From CAVXHQ01 sp963789535 (GTDB lineage Bacteria; Pseudomonadota; Alphaproteobacteria; Rhodobacterales; Rhodobacteraceae), in contig CAWBKU010000005.1 of NCBI GenBank assembly GCA_963789535.1, positions 124,001 through 188,000 of the forward strand: 64,000 bases of DNA. The letters run 5' to 3'. Made by a program: the position numbers and the translations under genes. The notes beneath the pieces are model-generated. The model was given only the letters and a program-made list of their open reading frames with translations. It was not told the DNA's origin and made no database searches. Positions 19,850 to 28,973 of this stretch are shown piece after piece (within the stretch, counting starts at the first letter, position 1; each line of letters opens with the position of its first letter).

Positions 19850-20452
19850 ATGAAACTCCTGATGTCCCCCGCCTCGCCCTTCGTCCGCAAGGTCCGCGTG
19901 GTGATCCGCGAGGCGGGTCTCACGGCGGGGATCGAGGAGGTCGCGGTCTCGACCACGCCGGTCGCGTCGGCGCCGGAGGTCGTCGCGGCCAATCCGCTGG
20001 GCAAGATCCCGGCCCTGATCCGCGACGACGGCCCCGCCCTCTACGACAGCCGGGTCATCACCCGCTATCTCGACCATCTGGCCGGCGCGACCCTCTATCC
20101 GGCAACGCGCCTGTGGGAGGTGCTGACCCTCGAGGCGACGGCGGATGCGATCATGGAGGCGGCGGTGCTGATGATCTACGAGGTCCGGACCCGCCCCGAG
20201 GGCGAGCGCTCGCCCGGCTGGATCGCGGCGCAATGGGACAAGGTCGAACGGGGCGTGGCGGCCATCGAGGCGCGCTGGATGAGCCATCTGGCCGGGCCGC
20301 TGAACGCCGCGCAGATCGCGGTCGGCTGCGCGCTCGGCTATCTCGACCTGCGGCACGCGGACCGTGACTGGCGCGCCGCGAACCCGGCTCTTGGCGCATG
20401 GTTCGCCGACTTTGCGAAACGGCCGTCGATGGTGGACACGGCGCCGACCTGA
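19850..20452 (+). CDS. Glutathione S-transferase-family protein
   Basis: This 200-residue protein has a thioredoxin-like N-terminal domain starting MKLLMSPASPFVRKVRVVIREAG, with a serine (SPASP) at the usual GST catalytic position. The conserved cis-proline/gamma-glutamyl-binding segment NPLGKIPAL precedes ALYDSRVITRYLD, and the C-terminal part is all-alpha. The bacterial role (conjugation, lyase or maintenance) cannot be told from sequence. It converges on the outer membrane protein gene with a shared terminator hairpin between them. Confidence 0.88.
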   Translation: MKLLMSPASPFVRKVRVVIREAGLTAGIEEVAVSTTPVASAPEVVAANPLGKIPALIRDDGPALYDSRVITRYLDHLAGATLYPATRLWEVLTLEATADAIMEAAVLMIYEVRTRPEGERSPGWIAAQWDKVERGVAAIEARWMSHLAGPLNAAQIAVGCALGYLDLRHADRDWRAANPALGAWFADFAKRPSMVDTAPT

Positions 20453-20476
20453 CGCGACCGGCACCGACAAACGTAG

Positions 20477-20495
20477 GATGGGGTTTCACCCCATC
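20477..20495. terminator. Bidirectional terminator-like hairpin
   Basis: GATGGGGT (20477-20484) and ACCCCATC (20488-20495) form a perfect 8-bp stem with a 3-nt loop between the convergent stops at 20452 and 20504. There is no T-run, so it may act as an mRNA 3'-end stabiliser. Confidence 0.6.
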
Positions 20496-20503
20496 GTCGG
20501 CCC

Positions 20504-21157
20504 TCAGAACGAATAACTCACTCCGAAATTAATCGCATTGGTGATGATGTCGGTCTCGAGCGTGCCGCCGCCCGCCAGGTCCAGATCGTTGAGGGAATAC
20601 GTCCCCTTGTACTCTCCGAACACCGACCAGTCGTCGTTCACGGCATAGCTTGCCCCCGCCATCCACGCCACGGCGGGTCCGCCGAACTGGTATTCGAAGG
20701 TCCGCGAGTCGCCGTCGGTCAGTTCGACATGCGGCACCGAAATGCCCACCCCGCCGCCGACATAGGGGGTCAGCGCGCCGAACGCGCCGGGAAACCGGCG
20801 GTAGGCGTTCAGGGTGATGATGTTGATGCCGTCCGAGAACTCGAAATGCTCGAACCCGGTCGCCGCCAGCGTCTCGGCGTCGGCGTAGACCTTGTTGTGA
20901 TCCACGTCGAGGCCATAGCCGAAGGTATCGGACTGCCACCAGGTCAGGCGCGCGCCGAGGTGCATCGGGTTGTCGAACGACCGCCCGTCCCAGCCGGCGG
21001 CGATGCTCGTGTCGGGCACGACGCTGTCGCCGGTGATCGTGACCGTCGAATGCGGCGCGGTCTGATAGCCGCCGTAGAAGCTCAGTTCCACCTGAGCCAG
21101 CGCGGGCGGGGCGGCGAGGATGGCGGCAAGGGTTGCGAGGCGAAGGAATTGGAGCAT
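20504..21157 (-). CDS. Outer membrane beta-barrel protein resembling lipid A oxidase (LpxQ)
   Basis: The 217-residue exported protein has a signal peptide ending PPALA-Q (residues 17-22) and ends in aromatic FGVSYSF, typical of outer-membrane barrels. The start of the mature chain, ELSFYGGYQTAPHSTVTI, and the later NKVYADAE, EFSDGINIITLNAYRRF, YVGGGVGISVPHVE and DWSVFGEYKGTYS blocks strongly recall the rhizobial LpxQ lipid A oxidase, which oxidises the proximal glucosamine of lipid A. That assignment is from memory of the family, and the same fold occurs in unrelated small porin-like proteins. Confidence 0.75.
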   Translation of the reverse strand: MLQFLRLATLAAILAAPPALAQVELSFYGGYQTAPHSTVTITGDSVVPDTSIAAGWDGRSFDNPMHLGARLTWWQSDTFGYGLDVDHNKVYADAETLAATGFEHFEFSDGINIITLNAYRRFPGAFGALTPYVGGGVGISVPHVELTDGDSRTFEYQFGGPAVAWMAGASYAVNDDWSVFGEYKGTYSLNDLDLAGGGTLETDIITNAINFGVSYSF

Positions 21158-21250
21158 CGGATGTCCTGCGAGATCGGTTCGGCGTCTCCTTGCGTCTAGG
21201 CCGCGCGGCGCCGCCGGGCAAGGGCGGCGTCGTCACGGTGAAGAGAGCGG

Positions 21251-21679
21251 TCAGACCACGATGTCGCGGATGCAGCGCCCGTCGGCCGGCAGTTCCTCGA
21301 ATCTGCCGGCCCCGTCGAACCGCCGCAGGGGCACGTCGGCGACCGCCGCCGGGTCGGCGAGCCGCAGGTTGACGGCACAGCGGATCTCCTCGGCGTGTGG
21401 ACCCGTCCCCTGCGGCCTGAGGCCCGTCCAGTCGGTCACGCAGCCGCAGGTGGCACAATGGTGGAACGCCAGGTCGCGGTCGCCGTGTACATATGCGACC
21501 CGCGCGTCCGGTGCCGCGTCGATCCGGACCGTCCGGCCCAGCCAGCCATAGGCCCAGATCGCGCCGTAGCGGCGGCAGGCCGAGCAGTTGCAGATCGTGG
21601 TGTCATCGCCCCGCACGTCGAGGCGAAAGCGGACCGCGCCGCAGTGACAGCTGCCGGTGATCGGCGTCGTCGCGTTCAT
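21251..21679 (-). CDS. GFA/CENP-V-family zinc protein
   Basis: The 142-residue protein belongs to the glutathione-dependent formaldehyde-activating (GFA/CENP-V) zinc-binding fold. The zinc and glutathione-binding motifs are visible as GSCHCGAVRF (residues 9-18), CNCSACRRYGA (30-40) and HHCATCGC (73-80). Enzymatic activity has been doubted for many members, so the function is uncertain. The ATG at 21679 is the first codon before the conserved core; an upstream in-frame extension is proline-rich and unlikely. It is divergent from petA. Confidence 0.87.
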   Translation of the reverse strand: MNATTPITGSCHCGAVRFRLDVRGDDTTICNCSACRRYGAIWAYGWLGRTVRIDAAPDARVAYVHGDRDLAFHHCATCGCVTDWTGLRPQGTGPHAEEIRCAVNLRLADPAAVADVPLRRFDGAGRFEELPADGRCIRDIVV

Positions 21680-21928
21680 GCCGGACCCTCCGTGCCCCGG
21701 GGCCAAAGCCGCCTCGAGGGCGATGCTAGCCGCGACGGCCCTGCCGCACCAGTCCGCGCCGCGCGCCATGCCCTGCGCCCTATTGTCCGCTGGACGATCC
21801 GGGCCGGGGCCGCTAAGGAAAGGTCCAAAGATCACAGGGCCCGATTGCGGTCCAGATTCTGCCGGTCCGGAGACCGGCACCCCCACCGGAGGCCCGCCGC
21901 CCCCGCGCCACGAACGGAGACAGACCCC

Positions 21929-22531
21929 GTGTCAGATCATACCGCCGACGAGATCAACACCGAAACGACCCGCCGCGATTTCATCTATTACGCCACGGCG
22001 GGCGCCGGGGCAGTCGCCGTGGGGGGCGCCACGGCCTATATCATCGACGCGATGAACCCGTCCGCCGACGTGCTGGCGCTCGCCGCGATCCGCGTCGACG
22101 TGTCCGGTGTCGCCGAGGGGACGCAACTGACCGTCCTGTGGCAGGGCAAGCCGGTGTTCATCCGCTATCGCACCCCCGAAGAAATCATCGCCTCGCGCGA
22201 GACGCCGCTGAGCGACCTCAAGGATCCCAACGCCGAGAACGCCAATCTGACCGGCGAGGCCGAGGCCACCGATGCCAACCGCGCGCTTGCCGCGTTCGAG
22301 GGCGCGGATGTCCCCGAGGACGCCTGGCTGGTGCAGATCGGCATCTGCACGCACCTCGGCTGCGTGCCGCTGGGCGAGCAGGGCGATTTCGGGGGTTGGT
22401 TCTGCCCGTGCCACGGCAGCCACTACGACACAGCGGGCCGCATCCGCAAAGGGCCCGCGCCGCGCAACCTGGCGATTCCGGTCGTGCAGTTCGTGGACGA
22501 GACGACGATTCTTCTGGGCGAGGAGGCCTGA
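21929..22531 (+). CDS. petA: Ubiquinol-cytochrome c reductase Rieske iron-sulfur subunit
   Basis: This is the [2Fe-2S] protein of the cytochrome bc1 complex. The 200-residue protein begins at GTG 21929, preceded by GGAGA at 21916. It has a twin-arginine-type anchor (TTRRDFIYYATAGAGAVAVG) with one membrane helix. The two cluster-binding boxes are CTHLGC (C140, H142, C145) and CPCHGSHYD (C159, H162). It is the first gene of petABC, with petB starting three bases after its stop. Confidence 0.97.
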   Translation: MSDHTADEINTETTRRDFIYYATAGAGAVAVGGATAYIIDAMNPSADVLALAAIRVDVSGVAEGTQLTVLWQGKPVFIRYRTPEEIIASRETPLSDLKDPNAENANLTGEAEATDANRALAAFEGADVPEDAWLVQIGICTHLGCVPLGEQGDFGGWFCPCHGSHYDTAGRIRKGPAPRNLAIPVVQFVDETTILLGEEA

Positions 22532-22534
22532 GCC

Positions 22535-23890
22535 ATGGGTGGTATTCCGCACGATCACTACGAGCCGAAATCGAACGGTGAAAAGTGGCTGGCCAAACGT
22601 CTGCCCGTCGTCGGCCTGATCCACGACACGCTCTATCTGCCGACGCCGCGAAACCTCAACTGGATGTGGATCTGGGGGATCGTGCTGACGATCACGCTGG
22701 TGATGCAGATCGCGACGGGCGTGATCCTCGCGATGTTCTACGTCGCCGACACGAGCCTTGCGTTCGGCCGGATCGAGCACATCATGCGCAACGTCAACGG
22801 CGGGGATCTGATCCGCTATGTGCACATGAACGGCGCGGCGCTGTTCTTCTTTGCGGTCTATGCCCACATCTTCCGCTCGCTCTACTACGGCAGCTACAAG
22901 GCGCCGCGCGAAGTCACCTGGATCATCGGCATCCTGATGTTCGTGCTGATGATGGGCACGGCGTTCATGGGCTATGTCCTGCCCTGGGGGCAGATGTCGT
23001 TCCACGGCACCGCCGTCATCACCGGCCTGTTCGGCGCGATCCCCTTCGTCGGCGACAGCGTGCAGACATGGCTTCTGGGCGCTGGCGCGGTCGGTCAGCC
23101 CGCGCTGAACCGGTTCTTCGCGCTGCACTACATGCTGCCGTTCATCCTGCTGGGCCTGACGCTCGTGCACATCTGGGCGTTCCACACGACCGGCAACAAC
23201 AACCCCACCGGCGTCGAGGTGCGGCGCACCTCGAAGGCCGAGGCAGAGGCAGACACGCTGCCGTTCTGGCCCTATTTCGTCATCAAGGACCTGCTGGCCC
23301 TGGTGATCATTCTGGCGCTGTTCATGGCGGTCGTCGGGTTCATGCCGAACTATCTCGGCGACCCGGAAAACTATAACCCCGCCAATCCGCTGGTGACGCC
23401 CGCAGAGATCAAGCCGGAGTGGTATTTCCTGCCGTTCTACGCGATCCTGCGCGCCTTCGACGATTCCGTCTGGGTCGTGATCGCGGTCAAATGGGCGACG
23501 TTCGGCATCGTCGACGGCAAGTTCTTCGGCGTGCTGGCGATGTTCGGGTCGATCGCGGTCATGGCGCTGGCGCCCTGGCTCGACACCTCGTCGGTCCGGT
23601 CGGGCCGCTACCGCCCGATGTTCAAATGGTGGTTCGCCCTGCTGGTCGTCGACTTCATCGTGCTGATGTGGGTCGGCGCACGGCCGGCGGAGGGGATCTA
23701 TCCCTATATCTCGCTGATCGGCGCGACCTACTGGTTCGGCTATTTCCTCGTCATCCTGCCGCTGCTCGGCGTGATCGAGAAACCCCTGACCCCGCCCGCC
23801 ACGATCGAGGAGGATTTCGCAGCCCATTATTCGCCCAGGACCGGCGGCACGACGACGCTGGTGAAACCGTCCGTGAACCCGGCGGAATGA
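22535..23890 (+). CDS. petB: Cytochrome b of the bc1 complex
   Basis: The 451-residue membrane protein carries the two b-type hemes and both quinone sites. About eight helices are visible. Key features are the HMNGAALFFFAVYAHIFRSLYYGSYKAPRE region with heme-ligand histidines (split here by family knowledge), GFMPNYLG, and the Qo-site PEWY motif in EIKPEWYFLPFYAILRA. Length suits alphaproteobacterial cytochrome b. Its stop comes 23 bases before the cytochrome c1 start. Confidence 0.98.
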   Translation: MGGIPHDHYEPKSNGEKWLAKRLPVVGLIHDTLYLPTPRNLNWMWIWGIVLTITLVMQIATGVILAMFYVADTSLAFGRIEHIMRNVNGGDLIRYVHMNGAALFFFAVYAHIFRSLYYGSYKAPREVTWIIGILMFVLMMGTAFMGYVLPWGQMSFHGTAVITGLFGAIPFVGDSVQTWLLGAGAVGQPALNRFFALHYMLPFILLGLTLVHIWAFHTTGNNNPTGVEVRRTSKAEAEADTLPFWPYFVIKDLLALVIILALFMAVVGFMPNYLGDPENYNPANPLVTPAEIKPEWYFLPFYAILRAFDDSVWVVIAVKWATFGIVDGKFFGVLAMFGSIAVMALAPWLDTSSVRSGRYRPMFKWWFALLVVDFIVLMWVGARPAEGIYPYISLIGATYWFGYFLVILPLLGVIEKPLTPPATIEEDFAAHYSPRTGGTTTLVKPSVNPAE

Positions 23891-23913
23891 TGGCGAGACA
23901 AAGGACCGACACG

Positions 23914-24849
23914 ATGCTCAAGACACTTTCCCGCACGGCCGCCCTGACCATCGGTCTTTCCCTCGGCGTCGCCATCCCCGCCTCTGCGCGCCCCGAAAAG
24001 GAGGTCGAGGATTTCGACTTTTCGTTCGAAGGCATGTTCGGCAGCTATGACCAGATGCAGTTGCAGAGGGGACTTCAGGTCTTTACCGAGGTCTGCGCCT
24101 CGTGCCACGGGCTGCAATACGTCGCCTACCGCACGCTGGCCGACGAGGGTGGACCCCACCTTCCGGCGGACCAGATGCGCCAGTATGCCGCCGAGCGCGA
24201 GGTCTTCGATCCGGCGCTCGACGACGGTTTCGGGGCGATCCGTGCGGCCACGCCCACCGACCGCTTCGGGATGAGCCAGTTCGCCGGCGCCCCGGACCTC
24301 AGCCTGATGGCCAAGGCCCGCGCCGGTTTCGAGGGTCCGTACGGCACCGGCCTGAACCAGCTCTTCTACGGCATGGGCGGCGCTGAATACATCGCCTCTC
24401 TGATGACCGGCTATGAGGAAGAGCCCGAGTGCGCCCTCGAGGGCGAGCCGATGGACGGATATTACAACACGGCCTTTTCCAACGGCGGCTATCCCGACAG
24501 CTGCAAGATCTACGAAGAGGTCGAAATTGAGATCGTGACTGCGGACGGCACCACCGAAACGGCGATCGAGAAGGTCGAAGTCGGTTATATGGTCCCCGGA
24601 TCGTGGATTTCGATGCCGCCGCCGCTCTACGGCGACGACGTCGAATACGCGGACGGACACCCGACCGATATCGAGAGCGAGGCAGAGGATGTCGCCGCCT
24701 TCCTGATGTGGGCAGCCGAGCCCGGCCTCAACGCGCGCAAGGCGGCCGGCCTGAGCGGCGTGCTGTTCCTGACGGTGCTCGCGGTGCTGCTCTACCTCAC
24801 CAACAAGCGTCTGTGGGCGCCGGTGAAGCACGGTCGCAAGAAAAGCTAG
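23914..24849 (+). CDS. petC: Cytochrome c1 of the bc1 complex
   Basis: The 311-residue subunit has a Sec signal peptide ending ASA-RP (residue 25), the heme c motif CASCH (C61, C64, H65), and the heme-ligand methionine region (YMVPGSWISMPPPL). A C-terminal membrane anchor (AAGLSGVLFLTVLAVLLYL) is followed by a basic tail. An insertion holding two cysteines (EPEC...DSCK) matches the disulfide-bearing loop of Rhodobacter-type cytochrome c1. The start MLKTLSRTA follows AAAGGA with good spacing. Last gene of petABC. Confidence 0.97.
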   Translation: MLKTLSRTAALTIGLSLGVAIPASARPEKEVEDFDFSFEGMFGSYDQMQLQRGLQVFTEVCASCHGLQYVAYRTLADEGGPHLPADQMRQYAAEREVFDPALDDGFGAIRAATPTDRFGMSQFAGAPDLSLMAKARAGFEGPYGTGLNQLFYGMGGAEYIASLMTGYEEEPECALEGEPMDGYYNTAFSNGGYPDSCKIYEEVEIEIVTADGTTETAIEKVEVGYMVPGSWISMPPPLYGDDVEYADGHPTDIESEAEDVAAFLMWAAEPGLNARKAAGLSGVLFLTVLAVLLYLTNKRLWAPVKHGRKKS

Positions 24850-24875
24850 GGCTCCGTCTCGCGTTGCCGCTGAGG

Positions 24876-24899
24876 CGCGCCGGGCTTCTGTCCGGCGCG
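24876..24899 (+). terminator. Terminator-like hairpin after petABC
   Basis: CGCGCCGG (24876-24883) and CCGGCGCG (24892-24899) form a perfect 8-bp stem with an 8-nt loop, 27 bases after the petC stop. A weak T-rich stretch (TCGGTCGTTT) follows. Confidence 0.7.
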
Positions 24900-24960
24900 T
24901 CGGTCGTTTCCGGCCAATGGCGCCTCGGTCCGCAGGGGGGCTTCACCCCACCCTCCCCGA

Positions 24961-25677
24961 TCAGCCGGTGCGCCCCGTCCCCAGATAGGCCCGCAACCCT
25001 TCCGGCGGATCCGCAAGCAGCGCTGCCGTCTCGCGCGGCGCCTCGGCCACGCCCGCGTCCACCACGATGACACTCCCCGCGACGCGCAGGGCATCCTCCG
25101 GTGCATGCGTTACCATGAGAAGCGTCCGCCCCTCGGCGCCCAACGTCTGCGCCGCCAGATCCAGCATCTCGGCGCGCAAGGCGGGCCCCAGCGCCGCGAA
25201 CGGTTCGTCCAGCAGCACGAGGGGCCGGGGCGAGACCAGCACGCGCGCCAGGGCTGCGCGGCTTTGCTGTCCCCCGGACAACGCGCCGGGTTTGCGATCG
25301 CCGAACCCCTCGAGGCCGACGCGCGCGAGCACCCCGGCCACCCGGTCCCGTTCCTGCGCCGTCCGCCGCAGCGTCGGTCCAATCCCCAACCCGACATTCT
25401 CTGCGACCGTCAGATGCGGAAAGTGGTTGCCGTCCTGAAACAGCATCGCCACGGGCCGCGCACCGGGCGACACCGCGGTCAGATCCACGCCGTCCCACAG
25501 CACCCGCCCCGCCCCGGGCGCCAGAAACCCCGCGATCGCGGCCAGCAACGTCGACTTTCCGCCACCCGACGGCCCCATCACCGCCACGGTCGCACCGCGC
25601 GGCACCGACAGATCGGCGGTCAACCGGAACGTCCCCTGCGCCAGACGCAGCCCCTCCAGAACCAGCCCCTCAGCCAT
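24961..25677 (-). CDS. thiQ: Thiamine ABC transporter, ATP-binding protein
   Basis: The 238-residue ATPase drives thiamine (or TPP) import. It shows Walker A GPSGGGKS (residues 35-42), the Q-loop LFQDGNHFPHLTVAENV typical of ThiQ, the signature LSGGQQSR, Walker B LVLLDEPFAALGP and a switch histidine (VTHAPEDALR). ATG 25677 gives the family-length product and overlaps the thiP stop by 8 bases. It is the last gene of thiBPQ behind the TPP riboswitch. Confidence 0.93.
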   Translation of the reverse strand: MAEGLVLEGLRLAQGTFRLTADLSVPRGATVAVMGPSGGGKSTLLAAIAGFLAPGAGRVLWDGVDLTAVSPGARPVAMLFQDGNHFPHLTVAENVGLGIGPTLRRTAQERDRVAGVLARVGLEGFGDRKPGALSGGQQSRAALARVLVSPRPLVLLDEPFAALGPALRAEMLDLAAQTLGAEGRTLLMVTHAPEDALRVAGSVIVVDAGVAEAPRETAALLADPPEGLRAYLGTGRTG

Positions 25678-27190
25678 ACCGACCCCCTCGGTCAAAGAGC
25701 CAGAACAGGCCCAGCGACAGGACCACCAGCACCAGTGCCGCCCCCGCCGCCGCCTCCATGCGATAGGCGCCCATGAGGCGATACATCGCCAGCGGCAGCG
25801 TCTCTTGCGCGTCGGAGGCAAAGAGCGCGATCACCCCGAGGTCGCCCATCGAGAGGGCCGCCGCGAGGCCCAGCGCGAACCCCAGAGGCGCGCGCACCCG
25901 GGGCAGGATCGCGATCCGCACCCGCGCCCAGCCGGCGATCCCGAGGCTGTCGGCCAGCCGTCCCTGCCCTGCCTCCGCGTCGGCGACCGCCGGGGCCAGC
26001 GCCCGATACGCGAACGGCAGCGCCATCACCGCATTGACCAGCGCCGTGACCGGCAGCGCCAGCGCCTGCGGCGATACCCAGGGAAACACCAGCAGGAACA
26101 GACCCGTCCCCAGCACCAGCCCCGACGTCGCCAGAGGCAGCACCCCCGTAAGCGCCGAGAGTCCCCCCGCCCGGAGGGCCAGCGCGAACGCGAGGCAGCC
26201 GCAGAGTACCGCAGAGCCGAGCGCCACCGCGGCCGAGCGCAGCGCGGCCGCCACCAGCGACGCCGGCATCTCCGCGAGGCCCCAGATTCCGCGCCAGACC
26301 ACCATCCCCAGCGGCAAGAGCAGGAACGCCGCCGCCAGCCCGATGACCGCCACGTCGGCCCAGACACGGCCCCCGTCCCAGCGCGCCACCGTCCGGTCGA
26401 GGCCCGCGCCGAACCCGGACGGCACCGTCACCCCCCACGCCAGCAGCGCCGCGACACCGCAGATCGCGAACTGTATCGCGGCCAGCCGCGCCGCACCGCC
26501 GAAATCCGCCTCGAACCGCAGCGCCTGATAGATCGCGAGTTCCACCGTCGTCGCCCCCGGCCCGCCGCCGAGGGTGAGGGCGACGGCGAAACTCGTGAGG
26601 CAGATGAGGAAGATCGCGAGGAACACGCCGGGCACGGTCGCGCGCAGCATGGGTCCTTCGAGAAGCCGCCCGACGGGCGCGCCGAGAGAGGCGGCCAGCC
26701 GGAACCGTTCCGACGGGATCGCGAGCCACCCCTGCAAGAGGAACCGCACCGCCAGCGGCAGGTTGAAGAACACATGCGCCAGCACGACGCCGTGCAGCCC
26801 GTAGATCGACACCGGCGGCAGGCCGAGTGCGACCAGCCCCGCGTTCAGGATGCCGCCGCGTCCGAACACCGCCAAGAGGCCGAGGACCGCCACGATCACC
26901 GGCAACAGGAACGGCGCGCCGAGCAGCGTGACGAGGGCGCCGCGCCCCGCGAACCGCCGCCGCGCCAATGCGCGCGCCACCGGGACCGCCGCCAGCACGG
27001 ACACGAGCGCCGAGAGCGCTGCCTGCACCAGCGTGAACCGGACCGCCGCCCAGTCGGCGGCACCTGCCCCCTCGGCCCGCCATGCCACCGCGCCGAGCGT
27101 GCCCAGCGTCAGGGCCAGCACCAGACCGGCGGCGAGGCCCCCGGGCCACCGGGGCAGCGCGCGCGTCACCGCGACAGCGCCGCCCGCCAT
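25670..27190 (-). CDS. thiP: Thiamine ABC transporter, permease
   Basis: The 506-residue inner membrane protein has about twelve hydrophobic helices in two fused halves, as usual for ThiP (a double-length binding-protein-dependent permease). Each half carries an EAA-type loop (for example AIPSERFRLAASLGAPVGRLL and DSLGIAGWARVRIAILPRV). The ATG at 27190 lies 25 bases inside the end of thiB, so the genes are translationally coupled. The upstream continuation of the same frame into thiB is an accident of the thiB frameshift and not part of this protein. Confidence 0.92.
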   Translation of the reverse strand: MAGGAVAVTRALPRWPGGLAAGLVLALTLGTLGAVAWRAEGAGAADWAAVRFTLVQAALSALVSVLAAVPVARALARRRFAGRGALVTLLGAPFLLPVIVAVLGLLAVFGRGGILNAGLVALGLPPVSIYGLHGVVLAHVFFNLPLAVRFLLQGWLAIPSERFRLAASLGAPVGRLLEGPMLRATVPGVFLAIFLICLTSFAVALTLGGGPGATTVELAIYQALRFEADFGGAARLAAIQFAICGVAALLAWGVTVPSGFGAGLDRTVARWDGGRVWADVAVIGLAAAFLLLPLGMVVWRGIWGLAEMPASLVAAALRSAAVALGSAVLCGCLAFALALRAGGLSALTGVLPLATSGLVLGTGLFLLVFPWVSPQALALPVTALVNAVMALPFAYRALAPAVADAEAGQGRLADSLGIAGWARVRIAILPRVRAPLGFALGLAAALSMGDLGVIALFASDAQETLPLAMYRLMGAYRMEAAAGAALVLVVLSLGLFWLFDRGGRYG

Positions 27191-28147
27191 GCGGCGATAG
27201 CGCCCTCGCGCCGTGCCAGCGCCTCTTCGTCTTGGAATATCAGCGCGGCGATACCGTCCGGCGAGGCGAACCCCTCGGGCAGCCCGCCTTCGGGCGTCAC
27301 GACGGGAAACATCCAGTTCGTCTCGGGGATCACCGCCTGAAATCCGTCCGACACCATGAACGCCATGAACGCCTGCGCCAGTTCCGGCTGGTCCGACGAC
27401 GCAACGATGCCCGCGACCTCGATCTGGAGGTAGTGCCCCTCGTCGAACGGCAGTGCTGTCTTGCCGTCGTCGCCTTCGGCCAGCAGGTGATAGGACGGCG
27501 AGGTGGTGTACGACAGGACGAGATCGGCCTCGCCCTCGAGGAACAGGCCATAGGCCTCGGACCAGCCCGGCGTCACGGTGACGATATTGTCGGCCAGGTT
27601 CGCCCAGATTTCGCCCGCGTCCTCGCCGTAGGCCGCCTCGACCCACATCAGCAGGCCAAGGCCGGGGGTCGACGAGCGGGGATCCTGGATGACGATCGAG
27701 GAGATCCGAGGCGGCGAGCGCCTCGAACGAGGTGGGCATCTCGCCGCCCGCGTTGCCGACGAAGGCGAGAAAGCCGAAGTCGTAGGGCAGGAACAACGGG
27801 TCGGTCCAGGCCACCGGCAGCGCGAGATCCGCCGTCACGCCATGGGGCGCGAACATCCCCGTCTCGGCCGCCGCCGCCGTCAGGTTGGTGTCGAGGCCGA
27901 GGACCACGTCGGCCTCGGTCCGCGGCCCTTCGAGGATCAGCCGTGCCAGCAGGGCGGCGCCATCGCCATTCCCCGAGAACACGAGATCGCAGGCGCAGGT
28001 GGCCTCGAACGCCGCCTCGATCGCGGGGCCGGGGCCCCAGTCGGTGACGAAGCTGTCGTAGGTGTAAACGTTGAGTTGCGGCAGATCCTGCGCGCTCGCC
28101 GGGACGGCGAGCGTGGACAGGAGTGCGGCACAGAAGGGGGCTTTCAT
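27166..28147 (-). pseudogene. thiB: Thiamine-binding periplasmic protein gene with a single frameshift
   Basis: The N-terminal part (from ATG 28147) encodes a signal peptide and a ThiB-like domain with LNVYTYDSFVTDWGPG and ADVVLGLDTNL, up to FEALAASDL. The rest of the protein continues in another frame: IVIQDPRSSTPGLGLLMWVEAAYGEDAGEIWANL in sense, split here only to show the join, down to ALARREGAIAAWRAALSR and the TGA at 27166. The join is near 27697-27703, where the minus strand reads GATCTCCTCGATC; removing one base restores the frame. All other parts look intact, so this is either a recent mutation or a sequencing error. The riboswitch, thiP and thiQ remain intact. Confidence 0.85.
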
Positions 28148-28206
28148 TGGATCGTTCCTCTCATGTGCCGGCGGTATCGGTCAGGCAATGAGGGCGTGAA
28201 CCCGTT

Positions 28207-28292
28207 CCCTTCCCTCCGCCGGTGTTATCCGGTTCAGGTTCGACGGGTTCGCGCATGCGCATCTCAGCCCTGTTGCCAGAGCACCCCGAGGT
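28207..28292 (-). promoter_or_regulatory. TPP riboswitch (THI element)
   Basis: On the minus strand the leader contains GGGGTGC (28287-28281), the conserved GGCTGAGATG segment, CGAACCTGAACCGGATAAC and the closing CACCGGCGGAGGGAA. This matches the TPP aptamer consensus with its GCUGAGA and CCUGA(A/U)-type motifs. It lies about 60 bases upstream of the thiB start and implies thiamine-pyrophosphate repression of thiBPQ. Confidence 0.93.
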
Positions 28293-28356
28293 AGGCAGGA
28301 ACATAGAGGGACGCGCGGCGACGGCAACCCCGGACAGGGGGGTGCCGCCGGGCGCG

Positions 28357-28836
28357 TCAGATTTTCGTGATGTCGACGGCGGGCTCGTCCGGATTGAGCC
28401 GCGCCACCTCGACGTTGAGGGCCGCAGCGATGCTGACCCAGACGAGATAGGGCACGAACGCGAGGCCGGCCCAGAAGTCGAGCGCGAAGCTGGTGATCGT
28501 GCAGCCGAGCACGGCGAGCCAGAGGCCCGCCATCACCGGCAAGGCGCCGCGCAACCGGCGCAGGCCGAAGAAGATCGGCGTCCAGAGCGTGTTGAAGGCG
28601 ATCTGCATCCCCCAGAACGCGAGCGCCGTGCCGCTGTCTGGCAGGGCCGCGACCCGCGCGCCGGCGAACGCGATGAGCAGGTAGATACTGGTCCAGACGA
28701 CCGGAAACACCCAGTTCGGCGGCACCCATGTCGGCTTGTTCAGGCGGGCATACCACGGGCCCGTCGGGAACATCGCCCCGGTCGCACCCGCGGCGGCACA
28801 GGCCGAGAAGAAGATCGCAAAGAGCCACAGGTCCAT
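28357..28836 (-). CDS. tspO: TspO/MBR-family tryptophan-rich sensory protein
   Basis: The 159-residue membrane protein has five helices. It contains the family's W-x2-P-rich segments: GPWYARLNKPTWVPPNWVFPVVWTSIY in the N-terminal half and FALDFWAGLAFVPYLVWVSIAAALN near the end. TspO binds tetrapyrroles, and in Rhodobacter sphaeroides it represses photosynthesis genes under oxygen. In Rhodobacter it sits in the crt region; here it lies apart from the photosynthesis cluster, directly downstream of a cytochrome c2 gene. The start MDLWLFAIFFSA at 28836 begins at the first helix. Confidence 0.94.
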   Translation of the reverse strand: MDLWLFAIFFSACAAAGATGAMFPTGPWYARLNKPTWVPPNWVFPVVWTSIYLLIAFAGARVAALPDSGTALAFWGMQIAFNTLWTPIFFGLRRLRGALPVMAGLWLAVLGCTITSFALDFWAGLAFVPYLVWVSIAAALNVEVARLNPDEPAVDITKI

Positions 28837-28920
28837 GATCGCCGCTCCGTTACCTCGACAGCGCACCATATGGGGCGATGACCCGCAAGTGCCAGAGACA
28901 ACGGCGAGGTGCGAGATACG

Positions 28921-28947
28921 AAAAAGGCCGCCGGTTTCCCGACGGCC
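28921..28947 (-). terminator. Rho-independent terminator of the cytochrome c2 gene
   Basis: On the minus strand GGCCGTCGG and CCGGCGGCC form a 9-bp stem with one mismatch around GAAA, followed by TTTTT. It lies 27 bases past the cycA stop and separates cycA from tspO. Confidence 0.85.
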
Positions 28948-28973
28948 CCCGTGTCGATACAAGGTTCAGGCGA

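Noticed and set aside
25670..28147. One 825-codon fused ThiB-ThiP protein
   Set aside because: The fusion arises only from the thiB frameshift. The middle part is arginine-rich out-of-frame sequence, and the true ThiB C-terminus is encoded in the other frame over the same bases.
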